A stretch of 64,000 bases of DNA from CALNBC01 sp040768925 (GTDB lineage: Bacteria; Bacillota; Clostridia; Christensenellales; CALWSW01), in assembly GCA_040768925.1 (NCBI GenBank), contig JAXGLZ010000001.1:930001-994000 (forward strand). Reading direction: 5' to 3'. Below are positions 7,199-15,434 of the stretch, piece by piece (position 1 is the stretch's first letter; each line of letters begins with the position of its first letter). The notes under the pieces were generated by a model that worked only from the letters and a program-made list of their open reading frames with translations, was not told the DNA's origin and did not search any database. The position numbers and the translations under genes are program-made.

Positions 7199-9601
7199 TC
7201 ATTCGGAATAAACCTCCTGGGCGAAGCGGACGGCGGCCATCGCGTCTTTTGCGTAGTGATCCGCGCCGATGGTTTTTGCGTATTCCCCGTTTAGGACGGC
7301 CCCGCCCACGATGGTGCGGCAACTTAGGCCGGCCGCTTTGAGCAGCGCGATGGTTTCCTCCATGGAAGGGACGGTGGTGGTCATCAGCGCGCTGAGGCCG
7401 ACAAGCTTCGCCCCGGATTCCCGCGCGGCCGCCACCACCGCCTCGGGCGGAACGTCCTTCCCCAGGTCGATGACGAAAAATCCGTAATTCTGAAGCAGCG
7501 CCTTGACGATATTCTTCCCGATATCGTGGATGTCACCCTTGACGGTGGCAAGGACGACGGGCTTTTTGCCGCTGTTTTCGCCCGATTCGCCGATGGCGGC
7601 GCGGAGCACCTCGAAGGCGGCCTTTGCGGCTTCGGCGCTCATCAAAAGCTGGGGAAGGAAAAGCCTGCCCGTTTCATAGCCTTCGCCGACGGAATTCAGG
7701 GCCGGGATCAGTTCGCCGTCGATGATTTCCAGGGGATTTTGGGTTTTCAGAAGCTCCGCCGCGAGCCGGGCCGAAGCGTCAAAAAGCCCGCGCTCCACCG
7801 CCTTTTTCAGCGTGGCTTCCGGTGAAGAAGCCGGATTCGCGGCCTTGGATTCCGCCCCGGTTCCGAATTTGGCGATGAACCGCGCAAAGCCCGGATCCAG
7901 GCCGAAAAGCGCCAAGTGGGAAAAGTACGCCTTCTGCACGGCTTCCGAACCAGGGTTGGCGATGGCCGCGTCCAGCCCGGCGGCCAGGGCGGCCGTCAGA
8001 AACGCGCCGTTGATCGCCTCCCGTTCCGGCAGGCCGAAGGAGATGTTCGAAAGGCCGATGACCGTCGAAACCCCCAGCTCCTTGTGGACGAGATCGATGG
8101 TTAGAAGCACCGTTTTCGCTGAATCCGAGCCCGTGGAAACGGTGAGGGTGAGGGGATCGACGACGATGTCCTTTTTGTCGATCCCGTAGCTTTTTGCGGT
8201 TTCCACGATCCTGCGGGCGATGGCAAGGCGGCCTTGTGGGGTTTCCGGAATGCCGGAATCGTCCAGCGCGAGGGCGACGACGACCCCGCCGTATTTTTTG
8301 ACCAAAGGAAACACCGCCGCCATGGAGGCTTCCTTCCCGCTGACGGAATTGACCAGCGGCTTGCCGTTGTAAATCCGCATCGCCTCTTCCAGGGCTTTGG
8401 GGTTCGCGGAATCCAGCTGGAGCGGAAGGTCGGTCACCGCCTGGATGAGCGCCACGGCCTTTTTGAGCACGGCCGGTTCGTCGATCCCCGGCAGGCCGAC
8501 GTTGACGTCTAAAATATCCGCCCCCTGATCCTGCTGGGCGGCGGCGTCTAAAAGCAAAACGTCGTAATCCCCTTCGTGCAGCGCGGCCTTCATGCGGGGC
8601 TTGCCCGTGGGGTTGAGGCGCTCGCCGATGATCACCGGAACGCCCCCGGTTTGGGGATTGGGAATCGCGACCGCCCTGCCGTAAGAGCAGACGACGGTTT
8701 CCATCTTCTTTTCGATGGGCTTTGGAGTAATGCCGCGAACGGCTTCCGAAAGGGCGCGGATATGCTCCGGCGTTGTTCCGCAGCAGCCCCCCAGCAGCCA
8801 GGCGCCTTCTTTTGCAAAGGCGGCAAGCTCATCGGCGAAGGCCGGCACGCCGATATCATACACGATTTTGCCGTTTTCCACCTTGGGAAGGCCGGCGTTG
8901 GGCTTGACGATCACCGGAAGGTCGCAAAGAGCGAGCAGCTCATTCACAAAGGGGCGCAATTCCACCGGCCCCATGCCGCAGTTAAAGCCCAAAGCGTCCA
9001 CCCCCAGGCCACAAAGAAGGGCGAAAACGCAGGCCGGGTCCCCGCCCGTCAGCAGCTTGCCCCGGCTGTCCGGCGCGACGGTGGCGAAAACCGGCAGCCC
9101 CGTTTCCTTCGCGGCGAGCACCGCGGCCTTGAGTTCATAAAGATCGCTCATGGTTTCGACGAAAATCAGGTCCGCCCCGGCCCTGGCCCCCGCGTTGCAG
9201 AGGGAGGAAAAGGCGGAAACAGCGTCCAGAAAATCAAGATCCCCAAGGGGGCGCAGCAGCTTGCCCGTCGGCCCCACGTCCAGCGCGGCAAAGAGCGGCC
9301 GTCCCCCGGCGTTGGCACAAACCGCGGCCTCCTTTGCGTTTTCCACGGCCGCGGAGACGACGCGCTCAAGGGAATAGAGCGATCCGCAGTGCTTGACCCC
9401 GTTTGAGCCGAAGGTGTTGGTCAGCACGACGTCGCTCCCAGCCTCAAAGTACGCTTTGTGCACCGCGCGGACGTCCGCCGGGCGCTCGATATTCCAATCG
9501 TCCGGCCGCTGGCCGGGCAGCAGGCCGCGCTGCTGCAAAAGCGTGCCCATCGCGCCGTCCAGAATCAGTATTTTCTTGCCCAGATGGTTCAAAATGCTCA
9601 T
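7199..9601 (-). CDS. metH: Cobalamin-dependent methionine synthase lacking the activation domain
   Basis: An 800-residue enzyme that moves a methyl group from methyltetrahydrofolate through cobalamin to homocysteine. Domains in order: the homocysteine-binding domain with zinc ligands Cys208 (GFNCGMGP) and Cys273-Cys274 (GGCCGTTPEH); a pterin-binding domain; and the cobalamin-binding cap and Rossmann domain with DIHDIG (His692, the cobalt ligand). The fourth, AdoMet-binding reactivation domain of the Escherichia coli enzyme is missing. It is supplied by the separate gene immediately upstream. The start at 9601 was chosen because it lies four bases after that gene's stop; a longer frame would overlap it and has no homology. 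Confidence 0.95.
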   Translation of the reverse strand: MSILNHLGKKILILDGAMGTLLQQRGLLPGQRPDDWNIERPADVRAVHKAYFEAGSDVVLTNTFGSNGVKHCGSLYSLERVVSAAVENAKEAAVCANAGGRPLFAALDVGPTGKLLRPLGDLDFLDAVSAFSSLCNAGARAGADLIFVETMSDLYELKAAVLAAKETGLPVFATVAPDSRGKLLTGGDPACVFALLCGLGVDALGFNCGMGPVELRPFVNELLALCDLPVIVKPNAGLPKVENGKIVYDIGVPAFADELAAFAKEGAWLLGGCCGTTPEHIRALSEAVRGITPKPIEKKMETVVCSYGRAVAIPNPQTGGVPVIIGERLNPTGKPRMKAALHEGDYDVLLLDAAAQQDQGADILDVNVGLPGIDEPAVLKKAVALIQAVTDLPLQLDSANPKALEEAMRIYNGKPLVNSVSGKEASMAAVFPLVKKYGGVVVALALDDSGIPETPQGRLAIARRIVETAKSYGIDKKDIVVDPLTLTVSTGSDSAKTVLLTIDLVHKELGVSTVIGLSNISFGLPEREAINGAFLTAALAAGLDAAIANPGSEAVQKAYFSHLALFGLDPGFARFIAKFGTGAESKAANPASSPEATLKKAVERGLFDASARLAAELLKTQNPLEIIDGELIPALNSVGEGYETGRLFLPQLLMSAEAAKAAFEVLRAAIGESGENSGKKPVVLATVKGDIHDIGKNIVKALLQNYGFFVIDLGKDVPPEAVVAAARESGAKLVGLSALMTTTVPSMEETIALLKAAGLSCRTIVGGAVLNGEYAKTIGADHYAKDAMAAVRFAQEVYSE

Positions 9602-9605
9602 CGGT

Positions 9606-10274
9606 TTACCCCAAAGTTTTTTTCCTGCGGAAGGCGCAGTCGCGCTTGCCGCAAAGGCCGCATTCGCCATAACAGTTTTTGACGGGAACAGGCGAAACGC
9701 CCACAAAGGCCGTGACGGATTTTGACGGCGCGAGCATGAAGCTTTCCGTCGCCGTCAGCCCGATGCGGATCGGGGCGTTCAAAAGCTCCAGCACGTCCTT
9801 TTGGTAATGCAGCGCCATGTCTCCGTATCCCGGCGAAAAGCGCGCCGTAAGGTACCCGGGAAAGCCGGTCAGCGCGCCGGTTTTCGCCTGCTTGGCAAGG
9901 GAATCGCAAAAATCATCGCAGGCGGCTTCGACCGTTGCCGCAGCGGCGGCCTGGAGCACGGCGGCCATGGCGATGTTCGTCTGCGAATAGCGGGCGATCA
10001 GCCTGTCCGCCTGGGCCCCCAGCGTCATGGCAAAAAGCACGGCGTGGGAGCAGCCGGTCATGTGCGCCGCAAGGCTTGCGCTCAAGAAAACGCGGTCCTG
10101 AAGCGGCAGGCGGTCTTGTTCCGGGGCGATCTCATAAAGCCGGTGGACGAAGCGGGCCTCCGCCTGCTCACAAAGCAAGGCGGAGCATTCCATAACCATC
10201 CGCTTTGTTTCGGGATCGGGGGCGAAAACACCCAGATAGCGGCAGATTTCCTCCGGCTTCGGCGCGGGTTTCAC
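9606..10274 (-). CDS. Stand-alone methionine synthase reactivation domain protein
   Basis: A 222-residue protein matching the vitamin B12-dependent methionine synthase activation domain. The key segment SPGYGDMALHYQ is followed by a Cys-rich tail (NCYGECGLCGKRDCAF). In full-length MetH this domain binds AdoMet and remethylates oxidised cob(II)alamin. Here it is encoded by its own gene between metF and metH, overlapping metF by four bases (ATGA) and ending four bases before metH. The tight coupling implies that it works on the adjacent MetH. The extra cysteines at the C-terminus might bind a metal; that is a suggestion only. Confidence 0.88.
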   Translation of the reverse strand: MKPAPKPEEICRYLGVFAPDPETKRMVMECSALLCEQAEARFVHRLYEIAPEQDRLPLQDRVFLSASLAAHMTGCSHAVLFAMTLGAQADRLIARYSQTNIAMAAVLQAAAAATVEAACDDFCDSLAKQAKTGALTGFPGYLTARFSPGYGDMALHYQKDVLELLNAPIRIGLTATESFMLAPSKSVTAFVGVSPVPVKNCYGECGLCGKRDCAFRRKKTLG

Positions 10275-11146
10275 AGCTTTTCACCGATGATCTCGGAAAG
10301 GTTGCGCAGGATGCTTTTTGCAATATCCGGCTTGTTCATGGAGTAAAGGTGGATCGCGTTGACGCCGTTGGCGATCAGGTCGATGATCTGCTCCGTAGCA
10401 TAGGCGATGCCCGCCTGGCTCATGGCCCCGGGGGAGCCGCCGAAGCGCTGGACGATGGCCCTGAACCGCTGGGGAAGGGCCGTGCCGGAAAGGGCGCAGA
10501 TCCTGGCGATCTGCTTGGCGTTGGTGACGGGCATGATCCCCGGTATCACCGGAACGGCGATCCCCTTGTCCCGCAGGCGGTAAAGAAAGTTATAAAGGAT
10601 GTTGTTGTCAAAAAACATCTGGGTGGTCAAGAATTCGGCCCCGGCCTCCACCTTGATCTTTAAATGGTCGATGTCGTCCTCCCTTTTGGCGGATTCGACG
10701 TGGCCTTCGGGATAGCACGCGCAGCCGACGCAGAAGTCCGACTCCGCCTTGATGAAGGCGACGAGGTCCGAAGCGTAGCGAAAACCGTCCGGGCTGGGGA
10801 AATTCTCTCTGTCCGGAATATCACCCCTGAGGGCGAGGATGTTTTCCACCCCGCCTTCCTTCAGTTCGGCCAGCCGGGAGCGGATATGCTCCTTCGACGC
10901 GCCGACGCAGGTCAGATGGGCGAGGGAGGTCACGGAAAGTGTTCGCTGAACGTGGGAAGCGATTTTTGCGGTGTTTTCCGCCGTTGTTCCGCCCGCGCCA
11001 TAGGTGACGGACATAAACGCGGGATGGAGGGCGCAAAGCTCCTCGATCGCGGACTGGACTTTTGAATAATCCGCGTCCGCCTTGGGGGGAAAGACCTCCA
11101 CCGAAAGCTTTACGCCCGGGGATTTCAGAATTTCGCTTATTCTCAT
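10271..11146 (-). CDS. metF: Methylenetetrahydrofolate reductase
   Basis: A 291-residue FAD enzyme reducing 5,10-methylenetetrahydrofolate to 5-methyltetrahydrofolate, the methyl donor for MetH. Typical family segments are VEVFPPKAD at the N-terminus, FMSVTYGAGG, and TTQMFFDN in the folate-binding region. It overlaps the activation-domain gene by four bases, so metF, the activation gene and metH are translationally linked. The start used is the MRISEIL methionine; one four codons earlier is possible. No separate C-terminal or zinc-binding MetV-like partner is encoded here. Confidence 0.93.
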   Translation of the reverse strand: MRISEILKSPGVKLSVEVFPPKADADYSKVQSAIEELCALHPAFMSVTYGAGGTTAENTAKIASHVQRTLSVTSLAHLTCVGASKEHIRSRLAELKEGGVENILALRGDIPDRENFPSPDGFRYASDLVAFIKAESDFCVGCACYPEGHVESAKREDDIDHLKIKVEAGAEFLTTQMFFDNNILYNFLYRLRDKGIAVPVIPGIMPVTNAKQIARICALSGTALPQRFRAIVQRFGGSPGAMSQAGIAYATEQIIDLIANGVNAIHLYSMNKPDIAKSILRNLSEIIGEKL

Positions 11147-11191
11147 GGCATCAGGCACTCCCGCAAGCTTTTATTTGAATCAGAATTCGAA

Positions 11192-11701
11192 TCAGAATTG
11201 CCCGCCCGGGCCGAAAAACAGTTCTTGGGCCAAAGACAGGGCTTGGCTTCTCGTTTGGGGGGTCACGGTGATTAGGCGGACGTTCGGGTGGTTCCGGACG
11301 GCGTCCAAAAAGGGAAGGGGCAGCGGCTTGATCGCGCCGAGGACGGTCACATTGCGGTCCAGGGTCTTTCGCACCTGTTCGCAGAAGGCCGCCGCTTTGC
11401 TTTCGAGGAAGCCGAGCTCGTCCATCAGGACGAGGGCGCCGTCGGGGATATTCAAAAGCAGCTCTGCGCCGAATTCATCCAGCGCGGCGACATCCGCAAC
11501 AAACACGTTTTCAGAGCGGCAAACGGCGATCGGAAAGCCCGCTCCGCCCCCGGCGGGGAACATTCTGATCTCGCTGCCCAAAGGCGAATCCGGGCCCTTT
11601 TTGGTGACGAAGCCGTAAACCGGGCGGCGGACCCGGTGCAGGATGCTTTTGATGATCGTGCTTTTGCCCGCGCCGATCCCCCCGGTGATGAACAGGTGCA
11701 A
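11192..11701 (-). CDS. P-loop nucleoside-triphosphatase (THEP1/NTPase_1 family)
   Basis: A 169-residue NTPase. The Walker A motif is GGIGAGKST (residues 7-15) and the Walker B-like segment is LVLMDELGFLE. It starts with TTG, preceded by GGGAGGA at suitable distance. THEP1-type NTPases hydrolyse many nucleotides and their physiological role is unclear. In Firmicutes such genes are often found near molybdenum cofactor genes, and here a MobA-like/XdhC cluster starts 235 bases away in the opposite direction. It is also 45 bases upstream of metF and probably heads that operon. Confidence 0.75.
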   Translation of the reverse strand: MHLFITGGIGAGKSTIIKSILHRVRRPVYGFVTKKGPDSPLGSEIRMFPAGGGAGFPIAVCRSENVFVADVAALDEFGAELLLNIPDGALVLMDELGFLESKAAAFCEQVRKTLDRNVTVLGAIKPLPLPFLDAVRNHPNVRLITVTPQTRSQALSLAQELFFGPGGQF

Positions 11702-11733
11702 AACAAGAATCCTCCCGCTGTTTCCTTAAAAGT

Positions 11734-11762
11734 ATCATAGTACAAGCACGGTTAAATGTGAA
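11734..11762 (-). promoter_or_regulatory. Promoter for the NTPase-metF-metH run
   Basis: On the minus strand TTCACA (11757-11762) and TATGAT (11734-11739) are 17 bases apart, just upstream of the NTPase start. Confidence 0.55.
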
Positions 11763-11830
11763 TAGGAAACGCCGGATCCCTTGGCAAAAAGGGCAATTCT
11801 GCGCCCGGAGCGCAAAAAGCGCGTTAAAGG

Positions 11831-11859
11831 TTGCCCGTTTGCGCAATTAACGGTAAAAT
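11831..11859 (+). promoter_or_regulatory. Promoter for the molybdenum-maturation gene group
   Basis: TTGCCC (11831-11836) and TAAAAT (11854-11859) are separated by 17 bases, about 77 bases before the MobA-like start. It diverges from the metF operon promoter. Confidence 0.5.
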
Positions 11860-11935
11860 GACAGGTATCGGCAAGGCTTGCGCATGAAGTGCGGGGCAAA
11901 GAGGGCAATGGTGCTTTGGGGAGGGGGTGCTTGGC

Positions 11936-12859
11936 ATGAAGACCGGGGCGGTGATCGCGGCCGCGGGGATGTCTTCCCGCATGGGGGATTTCAAGCCCTT
12001 GATGCGGGTGGGGTCCATTTCGGTCGTCCGCAGGCTGATCCATACCCTGCAGCAGGCAAACGTCAGCCCCATCGTGGTGGTGACCGGCTTCAAGGCGGAG
12101 GAGCTTGAGCACCACGTCTCAAAGCTCGGGGTCATCTGCGTGCGCAACGATGCGTACGCGTCCACCCAGATGTTCGATTCCGCAAAGATCGGCTTTTCGT
12201 ATATCGCGGACAAATGCAGGCGGTGCTTTTTCACGCCTGTGGACGTTCCGCTTTTTACCGTGAACACCCTTTTTAAGCTGATGGACGCCAAGGGCCGCGC
12301 CGTTGTTCCCGTTGCCGGCGGAAAAGAGGGGCACCCCATTCTGTTATCCTGCGAGGAACTGCGAAAAATCCTGGAATACCGGGGGGAAAACGGGCTTACC
12401 GGCGCGATGGAGGCCTGCCTGGGGCCAAAGACGCGGGTCGATGTGGGCGATTTTGGGATCCTCCACGACGTGGACACGGCAGAGGATTTTTCCGAGCTTC
12501 TGCGCTTTCACAACGGGCAGATGTTCCGGCCCTCCATCAGCGTCCGCCTTTGCCGGGAAGAGGTCTTCTTCGGCCCGGGGACGGCGCTTTTGCTCTCCCT
12601 TTTGAAGGATACCGGCTCGATGCTTCTTGCGTGCCGGGAAATGAACCTTTCGTACAGCAAGGCCTGGAAGATGATCAACACGACGGAAAGGGAGCTGGGC
12701 TTCCCCGTCGTCGAGCGCAGGCACGGCGGCAAGGAAGGCGGGGGCACCAGGCTGACCGGCCAGGGGGAGGATCTGCTCACGCGCTATTTCCAGATGGAAA
12801 AAGAGGCGAAGGCCGCTGTGCAGACACTCTTTGAAAAATATTTTGACGGCATCCAATGA
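11936..12859 (+). CDS. MobA-like nucleotidyltransferase fused to a ModE/LysR-type DNA-binding domain
   Basis: A 307-residue fusion. The N-terminal about 190 residues are a MobA-like NTP transferase: GXXXRM-type motif in AAAGMSSRMGDFKPL, and metal-binding TPVDVPLF. This part probably makes a cytidylyl or guanylyl form of the molybdenum cofactor. The C-terminal about 100 residues look like the winged-helix domain of ModE and LysR regulators (TGSMLLACREMNLSYSKAW, then RRHGGKEGGGTRLT). Fusions of this type occur in selenium-dependent molybdenum hydroxylase gene sets. The ATG start is chosen over an upstream GTG because GGGGAGGGGG lies eight bases before it. Confidence 0.82.
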   Translation: MKTGAVIAAAGMSSRMGDFKPLMRVGSISVVRRLIHTLQQANVSPIVVVTGFKAEELEHHVSKLGVICVRNDAYASTQMFDSAKIGFSYIADKCRRCFFTPVDVPLFTVNTLFKLMDAKGRAVVPVAGGKEGHPILLSCEELRKILEYRGENGLTGAMEACLGPKTRVDVGDFGILHDVDTAEDFSELLRFHNGQMFRPSISVRLCREEVFFGPGTALLLSLLKDTGSMLLACREMNLSYSKAWKMINTTERELGFPVVERRHGGKEGGGTRLTGQGEDLLTRYFQMEKEAKAAVQTLFEKYFDGIQ

Positions 12860-12896
12860 CCGGATCCAAGGTCAGGATGGCGAAGGGGGAAAAGAC

Positions 12897-13577
12897 ATGC
12901 ACGACAAGACCCAAAGCGAAAACCAGGCGTATTTTACCGAGACGGAGCGGGCGGTTTATCTGGTCCGCCACGCGAAGCCGCATTTCCCCGGCGGGGCGCG
13001 CCTTTGCATCGGCAGGACGAATCCGTTCCTTTCCGCCGACGGGATCAGGCAGGGGGCGATGCTCGCCAGAAGGTTCGACGGCGCCGCGCTCACCGGCGTT
13101 TATTCAAGCCCCCAGCGCCGCGCCGTCGAAACGGCCCTGCTGCTGGCAGAGGGGCGATGGCCCGTCACCGCCGTGGACGGCCTTGAGGAACTGGATATCG
13201 GCGAATGGGAAGGAAGGACTTTTGACGACGTCAAGGCCAACGACGCCGAAGTTTGGAACCTCAGGCTCGAGCGGCCGGATCTTTACTGGCCGAAGGGCGG
13301 CGAGGCCCCGGCCGAGGGGCTGGAGCGGTTTAAAAAGGCGTTCTTCGCGCTTTTGCGAAGGACCCGGGGGGACATCGCCGTGGTGGCCCATTCCGGGGTC
13401 AACCGGGTGCTGCTTGCCGATCTGAAGGGGATGCACCCTTCCCGCATGTTCGAAAATCCCCAGCAGTATACCGGGGTGAGCGTTCTGCGCTTTTTGGGGG
13501 CGGATGTTCGCGTCGAGATCGAGGACGCGGGGGACCGCCACCGCCTTTTTGAGGCCCGGAACGACCGCGAACAGTGA
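12897..13577 (+). CDS. Histidine phosphatase family protein
   Basis: A 226-residue member of the phosphoglycerate mutase-like histidine phosphatases. The catalytic histidine is in VYLVRHAKPH and a second one in VVAHSGVNR, with the conserved acid in the ELDIGEWEG segment. Similar enzymes include alpha-ribazole phosphatase and broad-range sugar phosphatases, and the substrate cannot be assigned. It lies 37 bases after the MobA-like gene and 40 bases before xdhC, all in one direction, which suggests a shared transcript. The start at 12897 is supported by a purine-rich site (gaaggggg) upstream; an in-frame longer start overlaps the preceding gene. Confidence 0.8.
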   Translation: MHDKTQSENQAYFTETERAVYLVRHAKPHFPGGARLCIGRTNPFLSADGIRQGAMLARRFDGAALTGVYSSPQRRAVETALLLAEGRWPVTAVDGLEELDIGEWEGRTFDDVKANDAEVWNLRLERPDLYWPKGGEAPAEGLERFKKAFFALLRRTRGDIAVVAHSGVNRVLLADLKGMHPSRMFENPQQYTGVSVLRFLGADVRVEIEDAGDRHRLFEARNDREQ

Positions 13578-13617
13578 CGAAAAACAGCAATCAAAACAAA
13601 AGGAGATAAAAAAACGG

Positions 13618-14640
13618 ATGAAAACGCTGCTGAACACCCTTAAGGACCGGCTTGCCGCAAAGGAGCCGACGGTTTTGGTTACGGTTGTCGCATCTTCCGG
13701 CTCCACCCCCCGGGGAACCGGCGCGCGCATGCTGGTGGGGGATGCGGGGAGGATTCTGGGCACCATCGGCGGCGGCGCCGTAGAATACCGCTCGACCCAG
13801 ATGGCGGTCGAAGCCCTTGGGCAAAAAAGCTCTTACACCAACGCCTTCAAGCTGACGAAGGACGACGTCGCCAACCTCGGCATGATCTGCGGCGGGGACG
13901 TTACGGTGTTTTTCCAGTATATCGGCGGGGAGCGGGAGGACGTTCTTGCGGTGGTCGAAACGGCCTGCGAAATGTGCGGGCGGGACGAGGACGCCTGGCT
14001 GATCATCGAAACGACGGACGAATCGGACTGGGGGATGGGTGTGTATTCCCGCTCTTTTGGCTTTGCGGGCCTGAAAAACTGCCCAAACGGGCTTGCGGGG
14101 ATGCTGAACGCCCCGCTGGTCAAGGCGGAGTTCGAAGGCCGGCGCTTTTATGCCGAGCAGTTCGTGACGGCCGGCAGGGCGATCATCTTCGGCTGCGGCC
14201 ACGTGGCCCAGGAACTCGCCCCGGTGCTTTCACACCTGGGATTCCGGGTCGTCGCGCTGGACGACCGGCCCCAGTTCGCCAATAAAGAGCTGTTCCCCAC
14301 CGTTGAATACGTCGGCCCGGTTGATTTTTCGCGCATTGCGGACACGATCGCCGTCAACGAAAACGATTATGTTTGCGTGATGACCCGGGGCCACGCCTTC
14401 GACACGGAAGTGCAAAAGCAGGTGCTGCGCACGGCGGCCGGCTATGTGGGCGTCATGGGCAGCATACACAAGAAGGCGGCCGTGCAAAAACTGCTGCTAG
14501 CGGACGGCATTCCCCAAAAGGACATCGACCGGGTATGCACGCCCATCGGAACGGCGATCAAGGCGCAAACCCCGGCGGAACTCGCGATCAGCATCGCGGG
14601 GGAGATGATCCTGAAGCGCGCGGAGCGCAACGGGTTATAA
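13618..14640 (+). CDS. XdhC/CoxI-type molybdenum hydroxylase maturation protein
   Basis: A 340-residue XdhC/CoxI family protein. XdhC proteins bind molybdenum cofactor, help add its sulfido ligand and deliver it to xanthine dehydrogenase-type enzymes. The N-terminal XdhC_CoxI domain begins VASSGSTPRGTGARM. The C-terminal Rossmann-like domain begins IIFGCGHVAQELAP and ends with TPIGTAIKAQTPAEL. The start is ATG 13618 behind AGGAGA. The target enzyme is not in this window. A strong bidirectional terminator follows. Confidence 0.88.
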   Translation: MKTLLNTLKDRLAAKEPTVLVTVVASSGSTPRGTGARMLVGDAGRILGTIGGGAVEYRSTQMAVEALGQKSSYTNAFKLTKDDVANLGMICGGDVTVFFQYIGGEREDVLAVVETACEMCGRDEDAWLIIETTDESDWGMGVYSRSFGFAGLKNCPNGLAGMLNAPLVKAEFEGRRFYAEQFVTAGRAIIFGCGHVAQELAPVLSHLGFRVVALDDRPQFANKELFPTVEYVGPVDFSRIADTIAVNENDYVCVMTRGHAFDTEVQKQVLRTAAGYVGVMGSIHKKAAVQKLLLADGIPQKDIDRVCTPIGTAIKAQTPAELAISIAGEMILKRAERNGL

Positions 14641-14652
14641 TCCCGCAAAAAT

Positions 14653-14700
14653 AAAACACAAAACCGGCCTTTGCGGCAAAGCAGGCCGGTTTTGTGTTTT
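14653..14700. terminator. Bidirectional terminator between xdhC and the Nudix gene
   Basis: A 17-bp stem (14653-14669 with 14684-14700) of the type AAAACACAAAACCGGCC lies between convergent genes. T-rich runs follow on both strands. Confidence 0.8.
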
Positions 14701-14717
14701 TTACGCTATATGCAAGC

Positions 14718-15416
14718 CTATTCGATCATTCCGCAATGGTGCAGCGCGTGAAAAAGGACCAGGCCGTGGTCCCCGGCGAGCTGCTCTTTGCCCTCAATTC
14801 CGCCAAGGAGGATGAATACGCCCAAACCGTCCACCGCGACCCGGGCGCAAAGCTCGATCCCGCGGGCGGTCTTTCCGCTGCCGGAAAGGGTGATCTCGTA
14901 TTCCTCGCCAAATTGGCCGTAAGGGGTCCCGCAGGCGGTGCAGGGCAGGGTGACGTCGTTTTCGCGGCTCTTTTGCGCGGGGATTTTTATCCCGCCTTTT
15001 TTCTTGACAAAGATGGAAAAAAGCGCGGCCGCGGCGGCGTCGTCCCCGGCGGAAAAAGCAAGCGCTTCCCGCTTGGCCCGGGCCAAGAAGGCGCAGGTGA
15101 TGATCCGCGTCCTCGGGTCCCTCGTCGGCTCGCCGAACATGCCGAAGGGAACGAGGGGGAGGTTTCTCAAGCCGGTTTCCTCAAAAAGCTCTCTGGCCGC
15201 CGCTTCGTGCAGCGTTTCGCCCATATCCAAAAATCCGCCGGGCAGCGCCCAGCGGCCGATGTTTGGGTGGTCCCCCCGGCGGATGAGCAGAACCTCCGCC
15301 GAATCGGTGGTCACAACCATGTCCACCGTGACGGAGGGACGGTCAAAATTCGCCGGGTCGTAAGCCGAAAGGAATTCGGAAAGGGTCTGGCCTTTCGCGT
15401 TTCTTTTTTCGCTCAT
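14718..15416 (-). CDS. Nudix hydrolase, ADP-ribose pyrophosphatase-like
   Basis: A 232-residue Nudix protein that probably hydrolyses a nucleoside diphosphate derivative such as ADP-ribose. The complete Nudix box starts at GGFLDMGE and ends RELFEETGL, so all four catalytic acids are present. A C-terminal extension of about 80 residues contains a CTACG segment and may be a small metal-binding or regulatory tail. It is the last gene of a seven-gene operon, 18 bases after the RlmL-like gene. Confidence 0.85.
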   Translation of the reverse strand: MSEKRNAKGQTLSEFLSAYDPANFDRPSVTVDMVVTTDSAEVLLIRRGDHPNIGRWALPGGFLDMGETLHEAAARELFEETGLRNLPLVPFGMFGEPTRDPRTRIITCAFLARAKREALAFSAGDDAAAAALFSIFVKKKGGIKIPAQKSRENDVTLPCTACGTPYGQFGEEYEITLSGSGKTARGIELCARVAVDGLGVFILLGGIEGKEQLAGDHGLVLFHALHHCGMIE

Positions 15417-15434
15417 TTGCGCGCTGCTTCCTCG

